Positions 12,401 to 22,748 of a DNA stretch of 64,000 nt are shown one piece after another. The position numbers and the translations under genes were made by a program. Positions within the stretch are counted from its first letter, which is position 1. Each line of letters starts with the position of its first letter. The stretch comes from Stropharia rugosoannulata (Eukaryota; Basidiomycota; Agaricomycetes; Agaricales; Strophariaceae): assembly GCA_028532985.1 (NCBI GenBank), contig JANCIK010000005.1:1742501-1806500 (forward strand). Direction: 5' to 3'. Under the pieces are notes generated by a model. The model did no database searches. It was not told the origin of the DNA and saw only the letters and a list, made by a program, of their open reading frames with translations.

Positions 12401-13968
12401 CTGTGTCAGATCCCAAGAACTACAAGCAAGCACTCAAGGGCGACGACGCAGACAGATGGCGAGATGCAGCAAACGCAGAGTACAACACACTGTTGCAGAA
12501 CAACACATGGGAGATCGTCGACTTGCCACCTGGTGCAAAGGCAATTGGTTCTGGTTGGGTCTTCAAGGTCAAGCGTCATGCAGATGGCACTGTGGAGCGT
12601 TACAAGGCTCGTATTGTCGCAAAGGGCTACAGTCAGCGTCCTGGAGTCGATTACACCGAAGTCTTTGCTCCCACCTTCCGTCCAGCAACCTTGCGCATGA
12701 TACTGGCTATTGCAGCTACAGAAGACCTTGAGCTACGCTCTGTGGACATTTCGTCTGCATTCACAAACGGTGACTTGGATGAGGACATCTACATGCTGCA
12801 GCCTGAGGGATTCCATGAAGGCGCACCAAACAAGGTCTGCAAGTTGCGCAAGTTGCTTTACGGTCTCAAGCAATCAGCTAGGCAGTGGAACACAAAGTTG
12901 CATTCAGTTCTCACTGATATGGGCTTCAAGCGTGTGGAAGCAGACAGGTCAGTGTACATCTACTCAGATGGCACAGTTCGCATTTTTGTGCCTATCTACA
13001 TTGACGACATCACGTTTGCATCCAAATCGACTTCATCCATTGACCGTGCTGTGAAGCAACTCAGTGAACGATTCAAATGCAGGGATCTTGGTGCGACGGA
13101 GTTTCTACTAGGTGTTGGCATTACCAGGGATCGCAGCAAACGCAAGATTTCGCTTCACCAGTGCCAGTTCATTCTGGACATGCTTGAACGTTACAGTATG
13201 CAAGATGCAATTCCTGTCACCACTCCTATGTCAGCTGGCACTGTCCTCACTCGTGCAATGGCACCTAGCAGTTCTGACGACATTGAGTTCATGCGAAACG
13301 TTCCCTACCTCAGTGCCATCGGTTCCCTTCAGTATCTCGCCACAATGACACGTCCTGACATCACACACACTGTGTCTTACCTCGCTCGCTTTAACAGCAA
13401 TCCTGGACCGCAGCACTGGACAGCAGTCAAGCACTTGTTCAAGTATCTGAAAGGAACACTTGAGTACAAGTTGGTTTACTCTGGTTCACTTGGTACAGAT
13501 CTGTTCACAACTTACTGTGATGCTGCACACAGCGACTGCAAGGACACTGGGCGCTCTACTGGTGGATATGTCGTTCTCATGGCTGGTGGTGCAATTAGCT
13601 GGTCTAGCAAATTGCAGAGCATTGTCACGCTCTCTACCACTGAAGCTGAGTTTGTTGCTGCTGTTGAGGCTGGCAAGGAGATCTCCTGGATGCGCAACAT
13701 TCTGCGCGAGTTTGGCTTTACGATTCCGGTTCCCTCCACACTGCACATTGACAATCAGTCTGCTATCAGTGTATCGAAGAACCCAGAGCACCACGGACGC
13801 ATGAAGCACCTTGACCTTTGCTTTTACTGGCTACGCGACGCTGTACAGAACAGGATCATCACACCTTCATTTATACCAACCACACAGCAGGTAGCTGACA
13901 TTCTCACCAAACCGCTCTCAGCAGCGAAAGTAGATTACTGTCGCTCTCATATGGGAGTTCGTCCATAG
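9498..13968 (+). pseudogene. Copia copy C Gag-Pol polyprotein, five frame breaks
   Basis: The start is ATG 9498, equivalent to 4008 in B. The frame is lost near 9570 (deletion shared with B), near 10291 (one G missing in a G/A run, just after the CCHC knuckle), near 11382 (CT missing after the integrase core), near 11657 (one G missing) and near 12290 (one C missing). From 12262 a 568-codon frame covers the whole RT and RNase H without a break to TAG at 13966-13968, so this copy has the most intact RT/RNase H of the three. The T missing near 4161 in B is present here, so GVWRIVSG...ENDQM reads continuously. Confidence 0.9.
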
Positions 13969-14010
13969 TGTACATACTGTAGTATAGAGACTGCTTTGGT
14001 CACGGGGGAG

Positions 14011-14213
14011 TGTTAGATTACATAGGCAATCATCACCATCAGCAGTTAAGATTAGATAGTGCGGACTATAATTAGTTCGCTCCACATTTAGCTTAGTTCG
14101 CTTCTGGTAGTATATATAGCATGTACTAGTGTAGATGCCTCTTAATCTATTACCACTACCATCCCACCTGAGTTAGGGGCGCTCTCTGTGCCTATAAGCG
14201 TCCGCTTTTAACA
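14011..14213 (+). repeat. Copia type I LTR, right end of tandem array
   Basis: A 203-bp LTR, TGTTAG...TTAACA. Compared with the two inner LTRs it has cgcttctgg for cgctcctgg, a shorter aatctattaccacta segment and aagcgtcc for aagcatcc. This terminal LTR therefore diverged before the inner unit was duplicated. Confidence 0.92.
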
Positions 14214-15390
14214 TGGCGCTGGTGAAGCGAAATCTTGCGTTTGCTGCGATCCCTGGTAATGCCAACACCTAGTAGAAACTCCGTCGCACCAAGATCCCTG
14301 CATTTGAATCGTTCACTGAGTTGCTTCACAGCACGGTCAATGGACACAGTCGATTTGGATGCAAACATGATGTCGTCAATGTAGATGGGCACGAAAATGC
14401 GAACTGTGCCATCTAAGTAGAGACAATACGAGCCTTATAACGCTCCACAGTGCCATCTGCATGACGCTTGACCTTGAAGACCCAACCAGAACCAATAGCC
14501 TTTGCACCAGGTGGCAAGTCGACAATTTCCCAAGGGTTGTTCTGCAGCAGTGTGTTGTACTCAGCATTTGCTGCATCTTGCCATCTGTCTGCATCGTCGC
14601 CCTTGAGTGCTTGCTTGTAGTTCTTGGGATCTGACACAGTAGCAGCACCAGCAAACCGAACCTCTTCCAGACCTTCGTCAACAGTGTAACTGTCGAGTTC
14701 GTTGTTATCAAGGTCATCAGTCTCAGAAGGCGGTGTAGACGGCGGGAGGGGCACAGCAGCAGGTTTGACTTTCCACCATTCGCCAGGAGGTCGAGATTCA
14801 CGTGTAGTGCGTCTCAGAGGCTCAGCAACAACTTTGGGTTCCACAGGAATGGGAGGTGCAACAGTACGAGGCAGTTTGGGCACATTTGGGGCATAATGCT
14901 GATCTTGTCGAGTTGAGCATGTTGGTGTTTTCGTCGATTGCGGAATGCAATGCAATGACTCCAACTTGGGTGTGGTACTGTCAGACTCGTCTTTTGATGC
15001 CCTATCTGATGGTACTTGATTCGACTTGCTAGGACCAGCAGTTGGACCGGAATGCACATGCAATTTCCCAGAATGCAAACTAGGCAGAGTTGAGCATCTT
15101 GGTAAACTCGACAATTTTGCACCAGTAGTCAGTTCCTGCAAGTTGGGAGTAGGTGCATCGTGTTCGTCGTGAGATGAAGAGTCAGATGGTGCTGGTCCCG
15201 CCGAAGGAGGTGCAGTTGGTGCGTCCGAGTCATCAGTGTCCAAGTCAGGCAAATAGGCAGCAGTTGAATCCCCCCCAGAATCTGGCACATCTGAGAAGTG
15301 TGAAGGCGTGCCCTATGGAAACAGGTTGATTGGTGAAGTCACCTTCAAACCAGGAAAACTGAGTTCATCAAAGATAGCATGTTCCGAGAT
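14214..15390 (-). pseudogene. Reverse-strand Copia pol fragment J (RT plus linker, internally deleted)
   Basis: The reverse strand encodes an RT piece (14192-14392 frame, with YIDDIMFASKS and a [13 protein letters not shown] block). This joins, near 14412, to a piece ending RYKARIVS and the Ser/Thr/Pro-rich integrase-RT linker (frame 14413-15288). The joint lacks the RT segment between RYKARIV and SDGTVRIF, and leaves a stop just after. A TAG stop also interrupts the linker near 15313, where intact copies read AAG. Its right end joins a 21-bp LTR stub instead of integrase and Gag. Its left end is cut by the end of the Copia array. Confidence 0.85.
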
Positions 15391-15410
15391 GTTGAAAGCA
15401 GACTGCTTAC
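15390..15410 (-). repeat. 21-bp stub of a reverse-strand type II LTR
   Basis: The bases tgttgaaagcagactgctta(c) match the inner end of the reverse-strand type II LTRs at 15702 and 48208. The stub joins the pol fragment on its left to a complete forward LTR on its right. Either element E inserted inside this LTR and the remainder was later lost, or the joint formed in a rearrangement. Confidence 0.7.
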
Positions 15411-15615
15411 TGTTAGATTACATAGGATTGGACTTGACCATCAGCAGTAGATTAGATATCGCGTACTATATTTAGTATGCTCCATATATAGTTAATCTCG
15501 CTTATGGTAGTATATAAGGCATGTACTAGTGTAGATGCCTCTTAATCTCTTACCACCATCATCTCTGTGTGAGTTAGGTTCGCTCTCTGTGCCTGTAAGG
15601 AGTCTGCTTTCAACA
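15411..15615 (+). repeat. Copia type II LTR, 5' LTR of element E
   Basis: A 205-bp LTR, TGTTAG...TTCAACA, of the second LTR type (attggacttgaccatcagcag where type I has caatcatcaccatcagcag). It has a TATA-like ggtagtatataagg core. It is followed by the initiator tRNA-Met PBS at 15616-15632. With the reverse LTR at 15702-15904 it forms an inverted repeat with an 86-bp spacer. Confidence 0.9.
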
Positions 15616-15701
15616 GGTTATGAGCCCTGCGCTCTGAGCATCCTACTCATCACTTCTCTACTGTCCTTTCTCCACTGAGTGGCTTGGTACTTAACCTAAC
15701 A

Positions 15702-15904
15702 TGTTGAAAGCAGACTGCTTACAGGTGCAGAGAGCGAACCTAACTCACACAGAGATGGTGGTGGTAAGAGATTAAGAGGCATCTACACTAGTACATGCCT
15801 TATATACTACCATAAGCGAGATTAACTATATATGGAGCATACTAATTATAGTACGTGATATCTAATCTACTGCTGATGGTCAGTCCAATCCATGTAATCT
15901 AACA
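15702..15904 (-). repeat. Copia type II LTR, 3' LTR of element D
   Basis: A 203-bp LTR reading tgttgaaag...ctaaca on the + strand. It is followed on the right by the reversed polypurine tract ctcccccgtg, which shows it is the 3' LTR of a reverse-strand element. Its left flank, ttaacctaaca, is the leader of E. Confidence 0.9.
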
Positions 15905-15946
15905 CTCCCCCGTGACCAAGGCAGTCTCTATACTACAGTATATACA

Positions 15947-16416
15947 CTATGGTTGAACTCCCATGTGAGAGCGACAGTAATCTACTTTTGCTGCAGAGAG
16001 TGGTTTGGTAAGAATGTCAGCCACCTGTTGTGTTGTGGGTATAAACGAGGGTGTAATGACTCCGTTATGTACAGCGTCGTGTAGCCAGTAAAAGCGAAGG
16101 TCAAGGTGCTTCATACGTCCGTGGTGCTCTGGGTTCTTCGATACACTGATAGCAGACTGATTGTCAATGTGCAGTGTGGATGGAACCGGTATCGTGAAGC
16201 CAAACTCGCGCAGTATGTTGCGCATCCAGGAGATCTCCTTGCCAGCCTCAACCGCAGCAACGAACTCAGCTTCAGTGGTAGAGAGCGTCACAATGCTCTG
16301 CAACTTGCTAGACCAGCTAATTGCACCACCAGCCATGAGAACGACGTATCCACCTGTAGAGCGTCCAGTGTCCTTGCAATCGCCGTGTGCAGCATCACAG
16401 TAAGTTGTGAACAGAT
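15947..16416 (-). pseudogene. Element D, RNase H end of pol
   Basis: The C-terminal part of the Copia polyprotein on the reverse strand, ending at a stop at 15947-15949. It carries the RNase H acidic set CDAAHGD, TTEAEF and HIDNQSA, then ADILTKPLS near the C-terminus. It is interrupted at 16416 by LINE 1. The reading frame continues at 24031 on the far side of LINE 1 (RT residues ending TDLFTT). The apparent N-terminal residues beyond 16416 are LINE sequence. Confidence 0.9.
16402..16416. repeat. Target-site duplication of LINE 1, left copy
   Basis: aagttgtgaacagat occurs immediately before LINE 1 and again at 24030-24044, immediately after its poly(A) tract. Removing LINE 1 plus one copy restores the RNase H-RT reading frame of the reverse Copia element D. 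Confidence 0.93.
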
Positions 16417-16550
16417 GCTTCTCTTTCCGGTACTCCCATCTGGTGGCTGTGCAGTCTAGCTCACCACTCTTCACATCGACCAACGCTCTTCACCACCAGA
16501 CCCGATCTCTGATCGCAGTACACATTTGAGTTCTTACTCACTCTCGTCCT

Positions 16551-18403
16551 ATGCCTCCCAAAGGAGGAGCCGGCCGCGGCCGTGGATCTTCTAGGGGGTC
16601 CTCGGCTGCTGCTTCTCCTACCTCGCACTCGAGCTCCCTTCCCAACCCCTCCAACCCTCGATCCAGCTCGAGGTTGACACCTGGACCTCCTACGGATACT
16701 CCCAAGGACAACGACTCCGACTCTTCCGATGAAGACGATGCTCAGACGGCTCGTGGCGACGACTGCTCCTCCTCTCTGCCCGCCTCCTCCTCCGGGGGGG
16801 GGACGGGCTCCTCTCTGCCCACGCCTCAATTCCTTAATCTCGTCTGCACTGATGAGACTGCAAATCTGGACCTCGAAGCTATTGGGCATGCCCTGAACGA
16901 GACCACGGCCTGGCTCGATCTCAATTCCAACTGGGACAATTACGAAAATGAGGCTCGTAACCCAAACGATCTCCGCCTAGTGCTGCTCGGCCTTGTCAAT
17001 AGGGCTTCCGGCATCCCTTGGGCTCAACCTCATGCTGCGATGGACACTGCCTCTGATAGCGAAGGGGCCCCCACTGCATCTCTAGCCCCCCCTGCTTCCG
17101 CCGTTCCTCCCCCTCCCTCGGCTCTGGCCGCGGAGCCATCGGACGCCGAGACCGAGACCCCGGCTCCTAATGGGCCCGGGCAACCAGTATTATCAACCCA
17201 CGGCCCTCCAGGCCCGTCCGCCCGTATCAGCGGCCTCCCATGCCGCCGGCCATTAACCTCGCGACCAAGCCCCGTAAGTCCTACTCGGCTGCTGCCAGGT
17301 CGCGTCCCCCTCCCACCAACGTTGGTAAAGGCCCGGCTGGGCTTGTTCAGCTCGCTCAGGCCCTTCCCAACATTCCTGCTCGCCAGATCATCGAGATCCA
17401 GCAGCAAGCCTCCGGCTCTCAACCCAAGCGAAAGCAAGGGATCCCTTCTTACACTGCTGCCGGTCCTACCCGAAAGCAGGCATTCCTCACGTTTGCAGAC
17501 CCCTCCAAGGGTCCGCAACTGCAAAATCTTAGCCTTGAGAAGCTTGTCTCAGAGGCAAATACGGTCTTCATTGCTGAGAAGTCCAAGTTCCGGGTCCTTT
17601 CTGCCTCCGTCGCATACGAAGGCTGGTCCCTTGCCACAAACGAGGTGCCCAACGCTCATATGCTGGATGCCTTGTATTGGAGCTTCGAACCCATGTTCCG
17701 CAACTCGCCTTGGGCGGGTATGAAATATGTGGTTGATCTTCCCCAGTCGTGGTCTTACCTTAAGATCATCGACGTCCCCACTTTTGCTTCGCCTTTCACC
17801 ATGGTGAAGGTCACCCCCGACGAGGTCGATAATGCCATGAAGGCTTCTCCCCTTGCTCCTGACTTCAAGCTCCGGTCATCTGTCCGACTTGACAGGGTCT
17901 CCAAAGCCAGTTCTAACTCAACTGCGTACTTTGAGGTCTGGGATTCCCAACAGGGCACCCGCGCGAAGCGCCTTATCGGGCGCACCATTATGATCAAAGG
18001 CCGCTCCTGCCGCATCATGGCAGTGAGGGCCTGCGTCGGTGTCTCACTTTGCACTCGTTGCTATAGGTGGGGCCATCCAACATCGGCATGTCGTGCATTC
18101 CATGTGCGCTGCCCTCATTGCAGCGGTCCGCATGATGCGGCCTCTCATCGTCAGCTATGCGGCCCCTGCAAAGGGAATCCCAAAGCCAACCCCCCTGTCC
18201 TGCCCACTGCTAAAGGCGAAGACTGCCCACATGCGCCAAGGTGCCCCAACTGCAAGGGGGACCATAGCGCTACTGATAGAAGGCATTGTCCCTTCTGGCG
18301 CCACTGCTATGATCCTGAATGGATCACGGCTAAATATGCCCAGGTACGCACCCCAAATGCGAGCCAGTGTAACCATTCTAACTCCCCCCGTCCAGCTCAA
18401 TGA
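16551..18403 (+). pseudogene. LINE 1 ORF1, zinc-knuckle nucleic-acid-binding protein, frameshifted
   Basis: The start is ATG 16551 (MPPKGGAGRGRGSSRG), identical to LINE 3. The N-terminal part is Ser/Pro/acidic low complexity, followed by a conserved block (PQFLNLVCTDETANLDLE). The frame is lost near 17165, where the sequence after ETETPAP departs from LINE 3; the second frame (from about 17240) runs to TGA 18401-18403. The C-terminal part has three Cys/His clusters: CTRCYRWGHPTSAC (CCHC), CPHCSGPHDAASH, and CPNCKGDHSATDRRHC. Such ORF1 proteins bind element RNA in the cytoplasmic RNP. The stop overlaps the ORF2 start. Confidence 0.88.
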
Positions 18404-20717
18404 GAGGGCCGGAGAGTCTTAGGGTTTTATCTTTCAATGTAGCGAAGAATTACTTGCTCATTGATGTACTTCTAAATCTATGCCACAACAAGTATGATTT
18501 AATATTTATACAAGAACCTGCCTGGCAGACTGTAAGATCCATTCCATCAACGTCTAACCCAGACGGCGATGATGTTACCGGCGCACTGCGCAACCCTAAC
18601 TGGGTCCCTATGGTACGCCCCCCTGACAGTGCAGGCCTGCCTCGGGTCATGGCCTATATCGCCAGCCGATTGTCCACACTGCGTCCCACGATGAGATCCG
18701 ACTTGATCAATCATCGTGATTTACTCCTTGTCTCCCTTTTTCATCAAGGAGCATCTTTTAATTTGCTCAACGTGTACAACAATGAGCGCCATTCTGCTGT
18801 TCGTCTTCTAGACGACCTCAATCTTCCCATCGACCTGTGTTACATGGGCGGGGACTTTAACTGTCACTCTCGTGAATGGGACCCAAATGTGCCCCATCAC
18901 AGAAGTGCTGCTGACCGGCTGCTCGACATGGCTGCCACCTTTACACTCAGCCTGGGTCGCTTCAGCAACCCAGGACCTACCTTTGTTTCGTGCAATGCGA
19001 AGCTTACCCCATCAGTCATTGATCTGATGTTCATCCCCACCTCTGATTCACTCACGTGCCTTGTCGAGCAAGTTGAAGACCTTAAACTGGCCTCTGATCA
19101 CTGCCCTTTAGCGGTGTCATTGTCCCTCTCTCTCACTATTTCTGATCCCCTCAGAAAGTCTCTCAAACCTGGGTCGGAGGCTGAAGAGGCCTTCCTCACA
19201 GATATTATGGAATCAATAAGCGTACTCAGCTGCACTATTGATACTCCGGCTCAGGTGGACGCATGTGCTTCGGCTATTGCTGATGCCTTCTCCACAGCAT
19301 GGAACAAACATGCTGTCGAGGCCCGTATTGTTCCTCACTCCAAACCCTGGTGGGATTGGGGTTGCCAAGATGCACTCGATTTGTACAAAGCCAATCACGA
19401 CATCGCACAGTTCTTTCCGTTGCTCAATCATGACTTTTTGTTGGCTACCCTTGCAAGGCTCGGCTTTCCTCACATCGTGACGAAATTCTTTGCCTCCTAC
19501 CTTGTTGACAGAGTTACTTCGTACCTCTGGAACAATTATTCCTCTGGCCCTAAACAGGCAGATGTTGGGTGTGGCCAAGGCTCCGCCCTATCCCCTGTCT
19601 TGTCCTCAATTTATATATCTCCTATTATGAAGATATATGACATTCGAGCTGTGAATGTCGACATGACGCTCCTCTCCTTTGTTGATGATGGCACCCTTGT
19701 TACCCAATCTGGTAATCTTGGTACCAACAATGTTATTCTCAAGGCTGGCTACGCCTACCTTGTTGACCTATTTACTGCTGCTGGACTTCGTATGGAACAT
19801 AACAAGTCCGAGCTTTTTCACTTCTCCTGCTCAAGAGATGGCTTCAATCCTCCCCTGGACACTGGGTTCGCCCCGTTCACTGGAAACTCCCCACTCACCC
19901 CTAAGCCCATTTGGCGCTACCTGGGGTTCTTCTTCGATTGTGAGCTTAGGTTCCACGAACACGTCCGGTTTTACTCCACCAAAGCACTGACCACGGTGAA
20001 AGCCATGGGCATGCTTGGCAATTCAGCTAGAGGCTTATCTCCTAAACAGAGACGCCTCCTTTACCGGTCATGCGTCCTACCCATTGCGATGTATGGCTAT
20101 AAGCTTTGGTACTACAAGTCTGCCCCCATGGAGGGCATCTTGAAGAATCTTACTAGCATGCAGCGGAGAGCCGCTGTATGGATCACCAGCGCTTTTCGCA
20201 CCTCACCCACTGGCGGCGTTCAGGCTATTGCTGGCCTCATGCCAATCCACCTCCACCTTCGTAAACTTAGACTCCGGTCTGTTTATCGCGTGGCAACCTT
20301 GTCGGACTCCCATCCTACGAGATCCCTCTTATCGGATCCATATGCAAAGAATAGTGCTCCTCACTATCATGCTCTATTTCGTATCCCTGAATGCATTCGT
20401 GATAAGCTCAGGGGCAGCATCCCCGACATTCAAATCAATCTTCCTTTCATGACTGAGACTTTCTCTCCGTGCGCGGATGAGGCTCAGCCAGGAAAGCGGC
20501 TCTGGGATTTATTTCCTAACTGCATACATTTCCGTCCTAGATCAGAGTATGTCCCTGTCGAACACAAGGATGTCTCTGATTTTGACGGTGACCTTGTTGC
20601 GTACCATGAGTGGATCCGTCTCCATATTGAAAATGCGCGTCATAAACATTATAACTCCATCCGCAAGAAAGCAGAGGAGACCCAAGACTCAATCTTGATT
20701 GGCACGGACGCTTCTGT

Positions 20718-20733
20718 TCCTGCCAGCAAGCTT
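20718..20733. repeat. Target-site duplication of LINE 4, left copy
   Basis: tcctgccagcaagctt lies just before the T run and again at 22733-22748. Removing LINE 4 and one copy restores LINE 1 ORF2 through the RNase H start (VPASKLHQ). Confidence 0.92.
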
Positions 20734-22732
20734 TTTTTTTTTTTTTTTTTGTGATCATGGCTTGCACCAATTTATTATGCAGTGTCCGAACACAGTCTGC
20801 GCTGCGAAATACATCACAGAATACTACCTACAGTAGAGAGGGAAACATACTCCCTGGGTGAGACGCAACGCGTGGAACGAGGCTAAGCAGGTAACGCGTC
20901 AGACAAGGACGAGACACGCAAAGGAGCGCGTCATGTCAGAAAAGCTAGAGGAGGTTCCTTACTCTGTGATGGTCGAAGCACCCAGTATGGTTCACCATAC
21001 ACCACACCTAAAGGCTTTGTCCGAACCCCTTCTGGTGATGAGACCTGGAAAGCCCCAACAGTCACTCATCATGCACCATTTAAGGACGGGGGACAGGCTG
21101 GTGGGGTGCACGCCATTAACGCCGAAGCTGACCAAGACTGGCAATCATCACAATCACTGCAAGGCCTCCAAAGCTGTTATCCAACCCCAGCGGGGGGAGA
21201 GTTAGCAAAGACAGTAGGGTTGTCTCGCAAGAATTTGAGAAGTGTTGGGAGGTAAGTCGGAACACCGTCGTATGAGTGCTTGAGCAGAGGACACTCAAAC
21301 AGGTGTTGCCTGGTCTGGAGGAGAACCCCACAGTCGCAGGAGTACTTTTCGTCAATATTAAAGCGCTTAAAATAAGCGCCGATGGGCACATGCCCTAGTA
21401 GGCACCGGGTCATGCGCAATGTGAGAGAAATGGAGTCCCCACAAGATGAGAGCCAAGATCCGCCCTTGGCGTACGATGGCTTGATGCGATGTTCTCCGTC
21501 GATGGAGTCGAGCTGGAGGAAGTTATGTCCTGCATGATCTGTGTCTCGAAAGAACAGTTGACGCCAGGCCTGTAATTGTTGGTCAGCCACCGCTTTGCGG
21601 CAGCTGTCCAGAGAAGAGTCCTGGTACCTGCCAAGTACCCGGGGTTGGGCCTTTAATAAAAGGTGAGCTTCATGAGGGCAGCGCACATGGAATGCGCGGC
21701 ATGCCGATGTAGGATGTCCCCACCTATAGCAACAAGTGCAAAGTGAGACACCGACGCGAGCCCTAGCTGCCATAATACGGCAAACCCGGCCCTTGAACAT
21801 GATCGTGCGCCCAATAAGGTGCTTGGCTCGGGTGCCCTGTTGGGAATCCCAGACTTCAAAGTACGCAGTTGAGTTAGAACTGGCTTTAGAGACTCTATCA
21901 AGTCGGACAGAAGACCGAAGCTTGAAGTCAGGAGCAAGGGGAGATGATTTCATAACCGTCTCAACCTCCTCGGCGGTAGTCTTCACCAAGGTGAATGGCG
22001 ACATAAAGGTAGGGATGTCGATGATCTTAAGGTAAGACCACGACTGGGGGAGGTCAACCACGTATTTCATGCCAGCCCAAGGGGAGGTACGAAACATTGG
22101 TTCAAAACTCCAATACAAGGCGTCCAGCGTGCGAGCGTTGGGCACCTCGTTTGTGGCAAGGGACCAGCCTTCATATGCAACAGAGGCAGAAAGGACCCGG
22201 AATTTGGACTTCTCAGCGATGAAGACCATATTAGCCTCAGCGACAAGTTTGTTGAGGCTAAGATTATGCGGTTGTGGGCCTTTAGATGGCTCCGCAAATG
22301 TGAGAAAGGCCTGCTTCCGGGTAGGGCCGGAAGCAGTATAAGAAGGAACCCCTCGCTTACGCTTGGATTGGGAGCCAGAGGCTTGCTGCTGGATCTCGAT
22401 GATCTGGCGAGCAGGAATGTTGGGGAGGGCCTGGGTGAGCTGAACAAGCCCGGCTGGGCCCTTGCCAACATTGGAAGGGGAGGGCCGCGACTTGGCCGCT
22501 GCCGAGTAGGACCTACGTGGCTTGGTCGCGAGGTTGATAGCCAGCGGCCTGGGGGGCCGCTGATATGGGTGAACGGGCCTGGACGGCCGAGGGTTGACAT
22601 GACCGGTAGCCCGGGATCGTTTATGAGCCGGGGTTTCGGTCTCAGCCTCCGAGGACTCTTCGGACCCCGACCCGGCCGAAGCCGGGGGGGGAGGGACAGC
22701 GGAGGGAGGGGGGGCCAAGGATGCAGTGGGGG
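20734..22732 (-). mobile_element. LINE 4, truncated reverse copy nested in LINE 1
   Basis: A reverse copy of the same LINE family. Its poly(A) appears as the T run 20732-20750, followed by 3' UTR (20751-21176) and a fused ORF1/ORF2 remnant; the 5' end is truncated inside ORF1 near 22732. It is flanked by the 16-bp duplication tcctgccagcaagctt (20718-20733 and 22733-22748). An internal deletion of about 3.7 kb joins the ORF1 zinc-knuckle region to the ORF2 C-terminus. It is the innermost layer of the nest E > D > LINE 1 > LINE 4. Confidence 0.92.
21177..22732 (-). pseudogene. LINE 4 ORF1-ORF2 deletion fusion
   Basis: A continuous reverse-strand reading frame of about 518 codons. The first two thirds are LINE ORF1 (Pro-rich N-terminal region, central conserved domain, first knuckle CTCCYRWGHPTSAC). 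After AFHVRCPH it continues as the ORF2 C-terminus (EAHLLLKAQPRVLG ... CDCGVLLQTRQHLFEC) to a stop at 21177. The joint at about 21670 falls in atga, present in both parent sequences, so it looks like a microhomology deletion or an RT template jump. Endonuclease and RT are absent, so it could only have moved in trans. No start codon is visible because the 5' end is truncated. Confidence 0.88.
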
Positions 22733-22748
22733 TCCTGCCAGCAAGCTT
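22733..22748. repeat. Target-site duplication of LINE 4, right copy
   Basis: Exact 16-bp match to 20718-20733. The last two T are shared with the poly(T) on the left, so the duplication is 14 to 16 bp. Confidence 0.92.

Larger units (their letters stand above)
1..14213 (+). repeat. Tandem array of three Copia copies sharing LTRs
   Basis: Three Copia internal regions (A, B, C) follow each other head to tail with a single LTR between neighbours. LTR starts at 3035, 8524 and 14011 give periods of 5489 and 5487 bp. The array continues beyond the left window edge. Internal regions are nearly identical; the visible differences are mostly single-base or two-base indels. The two inner LTRs are the same except for one G, while the right-terminal LTR differs by several substitutions and a short indel. 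This fits duplication of a (LTR + internal) unit by unequal crossing-over or LTR-LTR recombination rather than three independent insertions. Confidence 0.93.
8524..14213 (+). mobile_element. Copia type I copy C, LTR to LTR
   Basis: Third unit of the tandem array: 5' LTR 8524-8728, leader 8729-9497, Gag-Pol 9498-13968, 3' LTR 14011-14213. The internal region is nearly identical to B, including the shared Gag deletion near base 9570. The base after the 3' LTR begins tggcg, inside a reverse-strand Copia RT fragment. If the array inserted there, the same five bases should precede the array's left-most LTR, outside this window. Confidence 0.92.

Noticed and set aside
1..14213. Periodic direct repeats as a possible CRISPR or satellite array
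   Set aside because: The period is 5.49 kb and each unit is a Copia element; there are no short spaced repeats.
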